This document shows, in pieces, positions 24,948 to 33,629 of a stretch of 34,499 nt of DNA. Every line of letters starts with the position of its first letter. Within the stretch, counting starts at the first letter, position 1. The stretch comes from an uncultured Christiangramia sp. (GTDB lineage Bacteria; Bacteroidota; Bacteroidia; Flavobacteriales; Flavobacteriaceae): the NCBI RefSeq assembly GCF_913046405.1, contig NZ_CAJWRQ010000018.1, forward strand, positions 1 through 34,499, given 5' to 3'. The notes beneath the pieces are model-generated. The model ran no database searches. It worked only from the letters and a program-made list of their open reading frames with translations, and was not told the origin of the DNA. The position numbers and the translations under genes were made by a program.

Positions 24948-26684
24948 TTAATTAAAATCGAATTTATAGGTTACTCCACCCAGAACCTGAACACCCTGAA
25001 CGTTGTAGTCCATCCATTTCTGGTAATTATTGTTCAACAGGTTACTTCCTTTTACAAATGCAGATAATTGATCATTGAATCTATATCCAACATGAGCGTT
25101 AGCATCAAAATAACTATCTAGAGTAACTATTGGATCTACGAAGGTCAGGCTTAGAGACCTGTTTTCATCTTTACGTTCACCTACAAAAAACAGGTTCGCT
25201 CCAGAATACCATTTTTCAGTTATCTGATAATCTGCATTCAGACTAGCCGTCATATTTGGCAAATTCCATGCTTCTGCCTGATCATCTGTGTTATAATTTA
25301 AAAATTCAGTATTAATTCCTAACCTGAAGTTTCTATTTACATCCACATTTAATTCCGCAGCAAGTGCAAGAGTTTTCACATCATCATACACCACATCAAA
25401 ACTGTTTCCATTAGTATATGGTTCCCCATCCAGGACCATCGCATCGTAATTTCTTCGGAACAATGGTTTGTCAAATTGAGACTGATAACTGGCTTTTAGA
25501 TTATAGGAGATCGCGTTGGATAGCTTCCCTTTTCCACCAACATACCCTTTGTATTTACCATCGGTTGGCCTGATTGTAAGAGTTGGTGAAATATATGGAT
25601 TCGCCTGGTAGAAATTATAATATGTATTCTGTTCAAGATCACCATCAAGACCAGCATAGGCTGTAAAGTAATCCCCGGCAAGTTTATAACTCGCGTTCAC
25701 GGTAGGATAGATGTAAATGTCCCCATCGCTGTTCTCCACATCTGCACCATACACGAAATTTACACCCAAATTAATACTAAGATCATCTCTCAGGATCAAT
25801 AAACTTGGGTTTGCATTGAAGATCATATAGGTATAATCATACCCTTCATTGGAGTCATAACGTTGCTCGAACTTCCCGTTTAGAATATCTGCTCCAACTT
25901 TGGTTGTGATCAACTCCTCAGCGATCTCCACTTCAAAAAGACCATCTACATTAAAGTGATTTTCGGCAGTGGAAAATGCATCTCCGGAATGTCTGAATTT
26001 GGCTTTTGCCTTTTCGAAGAAGCTATCATATAATTCGATCTCACTTCCAACGTAAACAGAATAGTAATTTTGCTGAGGATCTAGATTGGCCAGAAATTGA
26101 GAGGTATCAGGATTTGCCGGCACATTGTATTCCGGTAGTCCATACCAGTTGAACAATTGATGCTCAGCTCCAAACTCGGCAATCCAGGAAAGATCCCGAT
26201 TTCTCGTGTTGTAATTTAAATTTAACTCGGTATCGTAGAATTTATCATCCAGATAGACATCATCAATCCCTCCCTGGGACGAATTATGCGTTAGAAAAAC
26301 ACCAAAATTCTTACTACGATCAATTTCGATATTAGAGTAGAATTCTGCGAGAACATTGGAGTAGTTTCCAAATCCAAGTGTCGCGTAATTATCATAGACC
26401 TTTGGTGGTCTTACACGCTCCACGGTGGTAGCCCGACCTTTTACCGGAGTAAATGTTGAGGCCACCGGAACAGAAAATATGGAATATTGCACAGGCTTTT
26501 TTTGCAAAGTAACCGAGTCATTTCTAACCGGACTGGCTTTTATCTTACTCGCATCTCGAACAGATGGTGTATATGGTTTAACTACGGTTACCGTTTCGCT
26601 ACCTAAAGGGTCCTGGGCATATAATATCCCACCAAACAGGATTAGACCGAAAAACAGATTTTTCTTAATTGCTTGAAATCGCAT
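24948..26684 (-). CDS. Outer-membrane beta-barrel protein (TonB receptor-like, no plug)
   Basis: A 578-residue outer-membrane protein. The signal peptide ends at LYAQ (about residue 24), followed by DPLGSETVTVVKPYTPSVRD, a segment that resembles a TonB box (ETVTVV) and is conserved in related Bacteroidota proteins. From about residue 95 alternating aromatic strands begin (YATLGFGNYSNVLAEFYSNI) and run to the C-terminal VTYKFDFN, with SAFVKGSNLLNNNYQKW as in the last strands of TonB-dependent receptors. No plug domain is recognisable. It follows the 1006-residue TPR gene by 26 bp, so they are an operon. Function is unknown to me; its pairing with a TPR protein suggests an envelope machine. Confidence 0.8.
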   Translation of the reverse strand: MRFQAIKKNLFFGLILFGGILYAQDPLGSETVTVVKPYTPSVRDASKIKASPVRNDSVTLQKKPVQYSIFSVPVASTFTPVKGRATTVERVRPPKVYDNYATLGFGNYSNVLAEFYSNIEIDRSKNFGVFLTHNSSQGGIDDVYLDDKFYDTELNLNYNTRNRDLSWIAEFGAEHQLFNWYGLPEYNVPANPDTSQFLANLDPQQNYYSVYVGSEIELYDSFFEKAKAKFRHSGDAFSTAENHFNVDGLFEVEIAEELITTKVGADILNGKFEQRYDSNEGYDYTYMIFNANPSLLILRDDLSINLGVNFVYGADVENSDGDIYIYPTVNASYKLAGDYFTAYAGLDGDLEQNTYYNFYQANPYISPTLTIRPTDGKYKGYVGGKGKLSNAISYNLKASYQSQFDKPLFRRNYDAMVLDGEPYTNGNSFDVVYDDVKTLALAAELNVDVNRNFRLGINTEFLNYNTDDQAEAWNLPNMTASLNADYQITEKWYSGANLFFVGERKDENRSLSLTFVDPIVTLDSYFDANAHVGYRFNDQLSAFVKGSNLLNNNYQKWMDYNVQGVQVLGGVTYKFDFN

Positions 26685-26710
26685 ATAGCAGTGAATCTAT
26701 TAGATTATTT

Positions 26711-29700
26711 TTAGTTGTTGGTTTCTACTGAAGAATTGGTTTTTGCTTCCTGAGCTTTGATCTTACTTAGTTCAGCTTTTGCTTCAGAAACAATATCCGG
26801 GTAATTCTGGAAGTTCTTGATCACATTCTCCAGAATGTAAGTCGCCTGGTAAGCATCGCCCAGAGCGTAGAAGTTTTTAGCCATTAACACAAGACCTTTC
26901 GCTCCCCACATTTTATATCCTGAGAAATCTTTTGCCAGGATCTGTACAGCAGCATTCGAAGCTTCAAAGTTCTTATCCCTGTTCTTGAAATAAGCATCAT
27001 AATATAATGCTTCAGCGCCAAGTTCTCCCGTAGCAGTTTTCTGAACTTCTTTGTAAGCAGATCTCGCTTTAGATTCATTACCCGATTTGATAGCTGCTCT
27101 AGCAACCATAATCCTCGCATCATTACTGGCTTCAGTATCTGCTGTAGCGTTGCTTAATACTTTTTCAGCATACACATTAGCTTTTGCAAAGTTTCCAGTT
27201 TCATAATAAGACTTCATCAGGTTTTGCTGAGCAAACACCACATTCTCGTTATTATCTGCCTGTTTTTCAAGTTTTTCCAGTAGAGGAAGTGCCTGTGCAT
27301 AATCCTTCTTCTCCAGGTAAATTTCAGATAAACGTGTTAGTGCCTGCTCGCTGAATTCGTTTTTAGGTTTGGAAGTCACATATCGATAATTAGCAATCGA
27401 TCTGTCCACTTTTCCATCACGATAATATAGCTGAGCGAGGTAGAAATTAGCATTGATGGAGTGAATCCCGTTCGGGAAATTCTGAACATATTTTTCAAAA
27501 TTCGCCATTGCTTTCGCAGTATTGTTGTTCAGATATTGATTTTCTGCTGCTTCATACGTAGCATTGTCAAGATCTGAATCACTTACTTCTACAAAGTCGA
27601 TATTTCTTACCCAATCTGCGTACTCATCGGTTCTACCTAAATCTACATATACGTTTCTTGCGGTAGACACTGCTTGCTTTGCTTCCGGAGTATTAGGGAA
27701 TTCAGCAACCACTTTTCTCAGTCTCTCCAATGCTTTATTCCCATCATTATTATTGTAATAGATAAGCCCCTGCCTTAGCATCGCTTTTGGAACCAGTGCA
27801 CTTTCCGGCACATCACGAATAAGTCGATTGTAAGATTGAATCGCCTGGTCTGTATTATTTGCAGCTACATAGGTATTCCCCAACTCATACATCGCGTCAT
27901 CACGATATGGTGAGCGTGGGTAACGATTAATGAAACCATTCAATTCTTCCAGTTTGGTATCAATTCTATTTACGAAACCGTAACTGATAGATTTCTGGAA
28001 AGCAGCATAATCTGCATTGCTCACTCCGTTGTCTATAGCTTTTTGATAAGCTTCCATCGCTGGCCAGTACTGGCTGGTTACATAATAGGTATCCCCAAGT
28101 CTTAAAAGTGCATCGTTTTTCTTTGCTCCTTCCGCAGAAGCTGAAGAGGCAAATGACTTAAAGTAGTTGACCGCCTGAGTATAATCGTTCTTGTTAAAAT
28201 ACGCATACCCAATATTATAGTCCAGATCTTCATATTCCGGAGTATTTTTTGCAGCGCTCATTCCTTTAAACTCGCGATATCCAAGAATGGCATCATCCAT
28301 TCTATTAATATTGTATTCACTTTCAGCTTTCCAGTAAGTAGCTTTCGCTGTGATATCCTGGTTTCTAGGTTCTTTAAGAGCTTTATCAAAATTCTTGATC
28401 GCCTCGTAATACTCTGCTTCTTCGAAAAGTTCCAGTCCGTAGAAATAAGCAACTTTCTGGTAAGCCTGTTTATCACTGAAGTTTCTGTTATTTTCCAGCA
28501 ATCTCATCGCTTCTTCGTAATTTTTTGAAGTAATAAAGGAATCAATAAGTAGCGATTCCATTTCAGATTTGTGCTCTGATGCTGGATAAGCGTTCAGGTA
28601 ATTGATCAACACTTGTGACGGACTCTCATAAGAATTTCCGATCTCGTAACTAAGTTTAGCGTAGTTGAAAAGCGCGTCTTCTTTGATCTTTGCATCAAAC
28701 TCCATTTCAGACGCATTTTTAAAAGCGTTTAAAGCCTGTTGCTTCTGGTCACTCTCAAGATATGATTGAGCAAGGTGATAGTAAGCGTTCTGTGCGATCG
28801 CATTTTTACCATCAACGATCTTATTAAATTCACTGATCGCCGCTTCATAATTACCCTGTTTGTAATAAGCGTAACCAAGCTGGTAATAATCTGTGTTATT
28901 CCATTTACCTTGCAGGCCGTTGTAACCTTTTAGATAAGGAATCGCTTCCTGGTACTTCCCAAGATTGAAATAGCTCTCTCCTATTATTTTATTCAACTGC
29001 GGTATCTCCTGTCGGTTAGCTTTCGGTAACTGCTCAAGTCCCTGTTCAATTGCTTTTTCGAAATTCCCAAGCTTGAAGTTCATGTCTGCCTGGAAATACG
29101 AAAGATCTTCGGTGTACCGATCGTTTCCTTTTACTTCTTCGAAATATTCGTTGGCCTCCTCATAGTCATCCCCTTCATAGGCGATATAACCAAGATAATA
29201 TTTCGCCTGTGCGCCATATTCTTTGGAATCCCGAACGCGGTTCAGGTAAGTTTGAGCCTCCTCGAATTGATTGGAACGAAAATATGCATACCCATTATTA
29301 AAGTAATATCTCTCCCTGTCTTTTTTGCTCATGGCATTCTCATCCACGCGGTCGTACCACTTCCTGGAAAGCGCATATTTACCGGTTTGGAAATAATAAT
29401 CGGCTACATCAAGGTAAGCCGAATTGGTTTTTGTGCTGGTAGGATACCTGGTCACAAAATTCTCCATAAGCCTGTCGGCTCCTGGTTGATTTAGTCTCAC
29501 CGCAGCATTGGCGATATAATACGCAGCATCTCCCTTAATCTTTTCATCATCGGTCTCGTCCATCACCTCGTCAAAAAGGTTTTGAGCGGCGAGATATTGC
29601 TCATTATTATACAATTCCAGTGCCCGATTGAAATCAACCAGTTCATGTGTATATGCAGCAGATTGCTGACAAATACCGGAAAATGAGAAGGATATGAAAA

Positions 29701-29731
29701 CGACTAGCAGGTAAGCTTTTCTCAGTGTCAT
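26711..29731 (-). CDS. Large periplasmic tetratricopeptide repeat protein
   Basis: A 1006-residue exported protein: signal peptide to about residue 22 (SGICQQ), then more than twenty TPR-like units spanning nearly the whole chain. Typical repeats are FNRALELYNNEQYLAAQNLF, AQAKYYLGYIAYEGDDYEEA, YYQLGYAYYKQGNYEAAISE and NANFYLAQLYYRDGKVDRSI. Some units resemble the YbgF/Tol-Pal type. No catalytic domain is visible; TPR arrays hold protein complexes together. It is the first gene of a two-gene operon with the beta-barrel protein, so the two probably act together at the outer membrane. Divergent ftsE starts 162 bp away. Which process it serves cannot be told from the sequence. Confidence 0.92.
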   Translation of the reverse strand: MTLRKAYLLVVFISFSFSGICQQSAAYTHELVDFNRALELYNNEQYLAAQNLFDEVMDETDDEKIKGDAAYYIANAAVRLNQPGADRLMENFVTRYPTSTKTNSAYLDVADYYFQTGKYALSRKWYDRVDENAMSKKDRERYYFNNGYAYFRSNQFEEAQTYLNRVRDSKEYGAQAKYYLGYIAYEGDDYEEANEYFEEVKGNDRYTEDLSYFQADMNFKLGNFEKAIEQGLEQLPKANRQEIPQLNKIIGESYFNLGKYQEAIPYLKGYNGLQGKWNNTDYYQLGYAYYKQGNYEAAISEFNKIVDGKNAIAQNAYYHLAQSYLESDQKQQALNAFKNASEMEFDAKIKEDALFNYAKLSYEIGNSYESPSQVLINYLNAYPASEHKSEMESLLIDSFITSKNYEEAMRLLENNRNFSDKQAYQKVAYFYGLELFEEAEYYEAIKNFDKALKEPRNQDITAKATYWKAESEYNINRMDDAILGYREFKGMSAAKNTPEYEDLDYNIGYAYFNKNDYTQAVNYFKSFASSASAEGAKKNDALLRLGDTYYVTSQYWPAMEAYQKAIDNGVSNADYAAFQKSISYGFVNRIDTKLEELNGFINRYPRSPYRDDAMYELGNTYVAANNTDQAIQSYNRLIRDVPESALVPKAMLRQGLIYYNNNDGNKALERLRKVVAEFPNTPEAKQAVSTARNVYVDLGRTDEYADWVRNIDFVEVSDSDLDNATYEAAENQYLNNNTAKAMANFEKYVQNFPNGIHSINANFYLAQLYYRDGKVDRSIANYRYVTSKPKNEFSEQALTRLSEIYLEKKDYAQALPLLEKLEKQADNNENVVFAQQNLMKSYYETGNFAKANVYAEKVLSNATADTEASNDARIMVARAAIKSGNESKARSAYKEVQKTATGELGAEALYYDAYFKNRDKNFEASNAAVQILAKDFSGYKMWGAKGLVLMAKNFYALGDAYQATYILENVIKNFQNYPDIVSEAKAELSKIKAQEAKTNSSVETNN

Positions 29732-29754
29732 TTATGATGTTTTAGATTGGAAAT

Positions 29755-29762
29755 CAAAGATA
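29755..29762 (-). promoter_or_regulatory. Candidate -7 box of the TPR/beta-barrel operon
   Basis: TATCTTTG on the minus strand, 23 bp before the TPR start codon; fits TAnnTTTG but lacks a clear -33 TTTG. Confidence 0.38.
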
Positions 29763-29823
29763 ATTTAAAGCTTGATTCTATAACGTTGTTTAACTTCTAT
29801 AATTATGTTAATGGTAAAAAAAG

Positions 29824-29855
29824 TATGTAGCTGCACCTTGAAAAATGTATATTTG
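29824..29855 (+). promoter_or_regulatory. Promoter of ftsE and the small membrane protein
   Basis: TATG (29824-29827; one mismatch to TTTG), 20 bp, perfect TATATTTG (29848-29855), 37 bp before the ftsE start. Confidence 0.52.
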
Positions 29856-29892
29856 AGCATAATTTTACCCGAATATTCAACGTTAGCAACCC

Positions 29893-30576
29893 ATGTCTCA
29901 AACTGTACTTGAACTAAAAAACGCCGCCATCTACCAACGCGAAAGCCTTATTTTATCTGAAGTGGATGTCACCGTCTATAAAGGTGATTTCGTTTACCTG
30001 ATAGGAAAAACAGGTACTGGTAAAAGTAGCTTTATGAAAACATTGTACGGAGACCTGCCTTTAACTGAAGGTGAAGGAAGCATTGTAGATTATAATCTTC
30101 GGACCTTGAAGGAAAAGGATATCCCATTTCTAAGACGAAAACTGGGAGTTGTTTTTCAGGATTTTAAATTGCTAACAGATCGTAATATAAAAGACAATCT
30201 GCTTTTTGTACTGAAGGCTACAGGCTGGAAAGACAAAAAAGGAATGGACAGTAAAATCGATGAAGTACTGGATAAAGTGGGTATGAAAACCAAAGGATTT
30301 AAATATCCTTACCAGCTTTCTGGTGGAGAACAGCAGCGTGTGGCGATTGCTCGAGCATTGTTGAATGATCCTGAATTGATCCTTGCAGATGAGCCTACCG
30401 GAAACCTGGATCCACAAACCTCTGTGGAAGTAATGGAGGTATTGCAGGAAATTAGCAAGAATGGTAATACCATTCTTATGGCTACTCACGATTATGCCTT
30501 ATTGCTAAAGTATCCTTCCAAAACCTTAAAGTGCGATGGCCAGAGAGTTTTCGAGGTAGTTCAGAAATCGGTTTAA
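29893..30576 (+). CDS. ftsE: Cell division ATP-binding protein FtsE
   Basis: A 227-residue stand-alone ABC ATPase with Walker [10 protein letters not shown] (38-46), Q-loop VVFQDFKLL (87-94), signature LSGGEQQR (142-149), Walker [13 protein letters not shown] (162-173) and H-loop His199. DEPTGNLD and the FQDFKLL loop are the pattern of FtsE, which with FtsX transmits division signals to peptidoglycan hydrolases. No ftsX follows; instead a tiny membrane protein gene starts within its stop codon. A LolD/MacB-like ATPase is the alternative, but the sequence favours FtsE. Confidence 0.88.
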   Translation: MSQTVLELKNAAIYQRESLILSEVDVTVYKGDFVYLIGKTGTGKSSFMKTLYGDLPLTEGEGSIVDYNLRTLKEKDIPFLRRKLGVVFQDFKLLTDRNIKDNLLFVLKATGWKDKKGMDSKIDEVLDKVGMKTKGFKYPYQLSGGEQQRVAIARALLNDPELILADEPTGNLDPQTSVEVMEVLQEISKNGNTILMATHDYALLLKYPSKTLKCDGQRVFEVVQKSV

Positions 30577-30770
30577 TGAATTTAGGAAAAGGGGCACCTA
30601 TACTTGCTGTACTTGCAGTAATTTTGATAGCGGCAAACTTCTGGCTCGCTTACCCTTATAGTTTTGATATTGTTTTTTACCTGCTTACCATATCGAATTT
30701 GTTTATTCTAGTAGCGTCTATTTTCAGCATTAGGAAGCGGAAAAACAGGACTGATTCATCCGAATTTTAG
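30576..30770 (+). CDS. Small two-helix membrane protein coupled to ftsE
   Basis: A 64-residue protein with no name I recognise. The start ATG (30576-30578) shares one base with the ftsE TAA, a stop-start overlap that usually means translational coupling; longer starts further upstream would lie inside ftsE. Two hydrophobic helices, about 8-24 (PILAVLAVILIAANFWL) and 29-48 (FDIVFYLLTISNLFILVAS), are joined by a short loop, followed by a basic tail (IRKRKNR) that would stay in the cytoplasm. It may anchor or regulate the ATPase, but this is inference from position only. Confidence 0.72.
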   Translation: MNLGKGAPILAVLAVILIAANFWLAYPYSFDIVFYLLTISNLFILVASIFSIRKRKNRTDSSEF

Positions 30771-30821
30771 AATTGCATTTCAGCGATAGCACTTATTCAC
30801 CCTAAGTTTTACTATTGCAAC

Positions 30822-30842
30822 TATACTTAACCCTTAAGTATA
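30822..30842. repeat. Perfect inverted repeat upstream of the fasciclin gene
   Basis: TATACTTAA (30822-30830), CCC, TTAAGTATA (30834-30842): 9-bp perfect arms. No T-run follows on either strand, so a protein-binding site is likelier than a terminator. It lies about 105 bp before the fasciclin start and 50 bp after the small membrane protein gene. Confidence 0.5.
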
Positions 30843-30948
30843 AAACATTAATTATCAGTAGATTAAAATTTGTTTAATTTTTAGTTGATTAAGTTAGACA
30901 AAATTGTTTTTAAATATATATTTATCTCATAATCAAAACTTAAATATT

Positions 30949-31538
30949 ATGAGAATTTTATCTTCCTTCGGAATTGCCCTGCTAATGATTCTTTTTATTT
31001 CCTGTGAACAGGAACCTGTCTCAGAAGAGCTGAACACTGCAGATGCTATTGCAAAGCTTCTGTTGCTGCCCAGAAAAGTGACGAAAGTATCGCTGCTATC
31101 GTCGTAAAGTTTGCTTCAGCTGAAGAGGACGCACAGTTCACCCTGCTTTTAGCTGCCTTAAATTATGCTGGTATTACTTCATTATTCGCAGAATCTGATC
31201 AAAATACCGTCTTCGCTCCTACAGATGCTGCTTTTGAAATATTTCTGGGAGATAATAGTTTAACAGACTTTACACCAGAACAGGTCGCTGCAATTCTTTC
31301 TTATCACGTTACTGAAGGAAGACGTTTCAGCAATAGTGTAGTGCCTAAGAATAAACCAAGAGAAATTGAGACTTTGCTAGGTTCATCGATCTATGTGAAC
31401 AGCTCTGCTGGAATAGATACAAACGACAGTGACATGGAAACAGACGCTTCTATCCTGGTAGGTGCTGGCTTATTCGATATTCCAGCTAGCAATGGAGTGA
31501 TTCACGTAATCGATGAAGTACTGGTTCCCGAATTATAA
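30949..31538 (+). pseudogene. Fasciclin-domain lipoprotein gene with a single frameshift
   Basis: The first frame from the ATG at 30949 gives the signal MRILSSFGIALLMILFISC with anchor Cys19 and then EQEPVSEELNTADAIAK. It runs on out of frame to a stop at 31107. From about 31053 another frame carries KASVAAQKSDESIAAIV and a complete FAS1 (fasciclin) domain: TLLLAALNYAGITSLF, NTVFAPTDAAFEIFL, TPEQVAAILSYHVTEGR and SNGVIHVIDEVLVPEL, ending at 31538. Adding one A to the AAA at 31053-31055 joins both parts into a 196-residue protein. The rest of the domain is intact, so the change is recent or a sequencing error. FAS1 proteins serve adhesion at the cell surface. Slippage during expression cannot be ruled out. 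Confidence 0.82.
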
Positions 31539-31565
31539 TGCTCATATATAATCTACCATATTTTT

Positions 31566-31592
31566 AAAGTCACCTTAGGGTGGCTTTTTTAT
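31566..31592 (+). terminator. Terminator after the fasciclin gene
   Basis: Stem AAAGTCACC / GGTGGCTTT (one G-U pair) with a 4-nt loop, followed by a T-run. The remaining 31593-31751 holds nothing I can name. Confidence 0.78.
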
Positions 31593-31751
31593 TTCTACAT
31601 TTCAAATCAAATCGATATTTAAGATCTAGATCATAAATACAACTGCCTCAGAATTAGACATTGTCCATAAGAATTTCAGAAATGATAATTTTCAGGAAAC
31701 AGCTGAGTAAAAACTTCCTTTTTATTAACTTGTATCCACTCAAATAAATTC

Positions 31752-32498
31752 ATGGATATTTTAGGAATAGATATTGGCGGTTCCAGTTTGAAAGGAGCCA
31801 TTGTAAACATGCAGACTGGATCATTGAAAACTGCCGTTCACAGAATTCCGACTCCACAAGACCGCAAACCTGAAGGTATAGTAAATGCCGTTTCTCAAAT
31901 GGTTTCTTATTTCGATCATAAAGGACCTGTAGGCTGTGGTTTTCCAACCATAGTCAAAAAAGGTATTTGTAAACACGAAGGAAATTTACACCCCGACTGG
32001 GTGGAAAAAGATATAGATCACTTATTCGAAAGTGCCACCGGACTTGAGTTTAGTGTTATCAATGATGCAGATGCCGCCGGACTGGCTGAAATCAATTTTG
32101 GTGCAGGAAAAGTTCATGATGGTTTTGTATTAATGATCACTATAGGAACAGGCCTTGGCAGTGGTGCTTACCTGCGAGGCGAACTCATTCCAAATTTTGA
32201 ACTGGGCCAGATCCCATACAAAGAGTTCGAGAAAATTGAACAATGGGCGGCTTCTTCCATTAAGACCGAAGAAGGACTTAGCTACCAGGAATGGGGTGAA
32301 AGATTTAACACCTTCCTTCAATACGTCGAAAAAATTCTGAATCCAGATACCATCATTATTGGTGGCGGAATTTCAAATGACTGGGATAAATTTAAAGATC
32401 ATCTAAAGATCAAAGTCCCTTTAATTCCCGCTGAACTTCGAAATGATTCCGGTATTCTGGGTGCAGCACTCGCAGCCTATTTAAAATATGCGAGGTAA
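31752..32498 (+). CDS. ppgK: Polyphosphate glucokinase (ROK family)
   Basis: A 248-residue cytoplasmic sugar kinase that phosphorylates glucose using polyphosphate (or ATP). The N-terminal phosphate-binding loop LGIDIGGSSLKGAIV, the catalytic Asp in VINDADAAG (105), ITIGTGLGSGAY (129-140) and IIIGGGIS all fit the ROK fold. The C-terminal half, with EQWAASSIK and LSYQEWGERFNTFLQYVEKI, closely resembles mycobacterial PPGK rather than ordinary ROK kinases. The usual ExGH motif at the sugar site is ELGQ here (150-153). No zinc-binding Cys cluster is present, as expected for PPGK. It stands as a single gene. Confidence 0.88.
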   Translation: MDILGIDIGGSSLKGAIVNMQTGSLKTAVHRIPTPQDRKPEGIVNAVSQMVSYFDHKGPVGCGFPTIVKKGICKHEGNLHPDWVEKDIDHLFESATGLEFSVINDADAAGLAEINFGAGKVHDGFVLMITIGTGLGSGAYLRGELIPNFELGQIPYKEFEKIEQWAASSIKTEEGLSYQEWGERFNTFLQYVEKILNPDTIIIGGGISNDWDKFKDHLKIKVPLIPAELRNDSGILGAALAAYLKYAR

Positions 32499-32584
32499 AT
32501 CTCTTTTCTAAATACCACAGAATCTTGCTATTTTCAAAAACTTCAGATGGAAAACCAGAATTTTCATACCATTCCGAAGAAAGA

Positions 32585-33490
32585 CTACTCCTTTGCTTTA
32601 GCGTGCTGACTCTTCTTTAAATTCATTTGAACTACGGCAAGCAGAATTAAACCAATTCCCAGCCATTGCGCAAGATCCACCTGCTCATTCAGTAAAAAAT
32701 ATGCCATCAAAACAGCTGCAGGCAATTCGATAGAGGAAATTATCGCACCAAGACCCACATCAATTTTCGGCATTCCAGCTGTATATAACAACGGAGGCAG
32801 GATAGTTCCAAACAAGGCTAATATCAATCCCCAGTTCAGGAAGATACTGGTATTGAACTCAACGATCAGGTAAGGCAATGTAATGACACTCACCACGATA
32901 AAACCACCTAGCATCATCCATAAACTTCGTTTTAGGGAATGCATTTCCAGAGAAACTGTGTTAGAGCAATAGATCGTTCCTGTGTAGGACATGGCAGCCA
33001 GAACTCCCCAGCCTATTCCTCTCCAATCGATCTCGAATGAATCTTTAAAAACATTAGTGGCCAGTAGCGTCCCTGCAAGAATAGCAATTACTGCTAGAAT
33101 CTTCTTAGTACCTGGCTTTTTCCCTTTCATGATGGCTTCCAGTACAACACCCATCCATACGCTCTGCATTAACATTACGATCCCAATAGAGACCGGTATA
33201 TATTTCACAGCGAGATAATAGAAAAAACTGGTTAGACCTAATGTAGTTCCAGCCGCGATCAATTTCAATTTACTGCGGTTCCTGGAAGTTCCGGTGACAG
33301 TATTGTCTTTCTTTCGTACAAAAAGATTTATAAGTAAAAGTCCCAGTAGACCAAGTGCCATTTGTGAAAAGGTAACCTCATGTGAAGTATAACCATCTTC
33401 ATAGGCTAATTTCACGAAAGTGGTAAGCATCCCGTAGCTACACGCTCCAAGTGCTACCAGAATTGATCCTTTAAGTACAGATTTATCCAT
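32585..33490 (-). CDS. EamA/DMT family transporter
   Basis: A 301-residue inner-membrane protein with about ten hydrophobic segments in two EamA repeats (about 8-145 and 155-292), the standard drug/metabolite transporter layout. It opens with LKGSILVALGACSYGMLTTF; each repeat ends in a stretch like IAILAGTLLATNVF or LGIGLILLAVVQMNLK. The ligand cannot be inferred. It converges on ppgK with an 86-bp gap and no hairpin, and is followed upstream by the typA terminator. Confidence 0.9.
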   Translation of the reverse strand: MDKSVLKGSILVALGACSYGMLTTFVKLAYEDGYTSHEVTFSQMALGLLGLLLINLFVRKKDNTVTGTSRNRSKLKLIAAGTTLGLTSFFYYLAVKYIPVSIGIVMLMQSVWMGVVLEAIMKGKKPGTKKILAVIAILAGTLLATNVFKDSFEIDWRGIGWGVLAAMSYTGTIYCSNTVSLEMHSLKRSLWMMLGGFIVVSVITLPYLIVEFNTSIFLNWGLILALFGTILPPLLYTAGMPKIDVGLGAIISSIELPAAVLMAYFLLNEQVDLAQWLGIGLILLAVVQMNLKKSQHAKAKE

Positions 33491-33583
33491 GTATTTTTAA
33501 ACAATTAAGTTTAGAGCGTTCCTTCTTCGCAGAACACCCCCGCAGACAGCTATTTTAAAACTTCAGGCGAAAATTTTGCATGA

Positions 33584-33609
33584 AAAAGCCCACCTTACGG
33601 TAGGCTTTT
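33584..33609 (-). terminator. Terminator of typA
   Basis: Stem AAAAGCCTACC / GGTGGGCTTTT on the minus strand with a 4-nt loop and one G-U pair, followed by T-rich sequence, 20 bp beyond the typA stop. Confidence 0.78.
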
Positions 33610-33629
33610 CAAAATTATGGTTGATAAGA

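Noticed and set aside
26711-29731. Tandem DNA repeats in the TPR gene
   Set aside because: The repetition is at protein level only; DNA units differ too much to be a repeat array.
30531-30770. Longer start for the small membrane protein
   Set aside because: It would lie 45 bp inside ftsE; the ATG overlapping the ftsE stop gives a cleaner N-terminal membrane helix.
32547-32609. 20-codon frame after ppgK
   Set aside because: Too short, overlaps the EamA gene end, no similarity seen.
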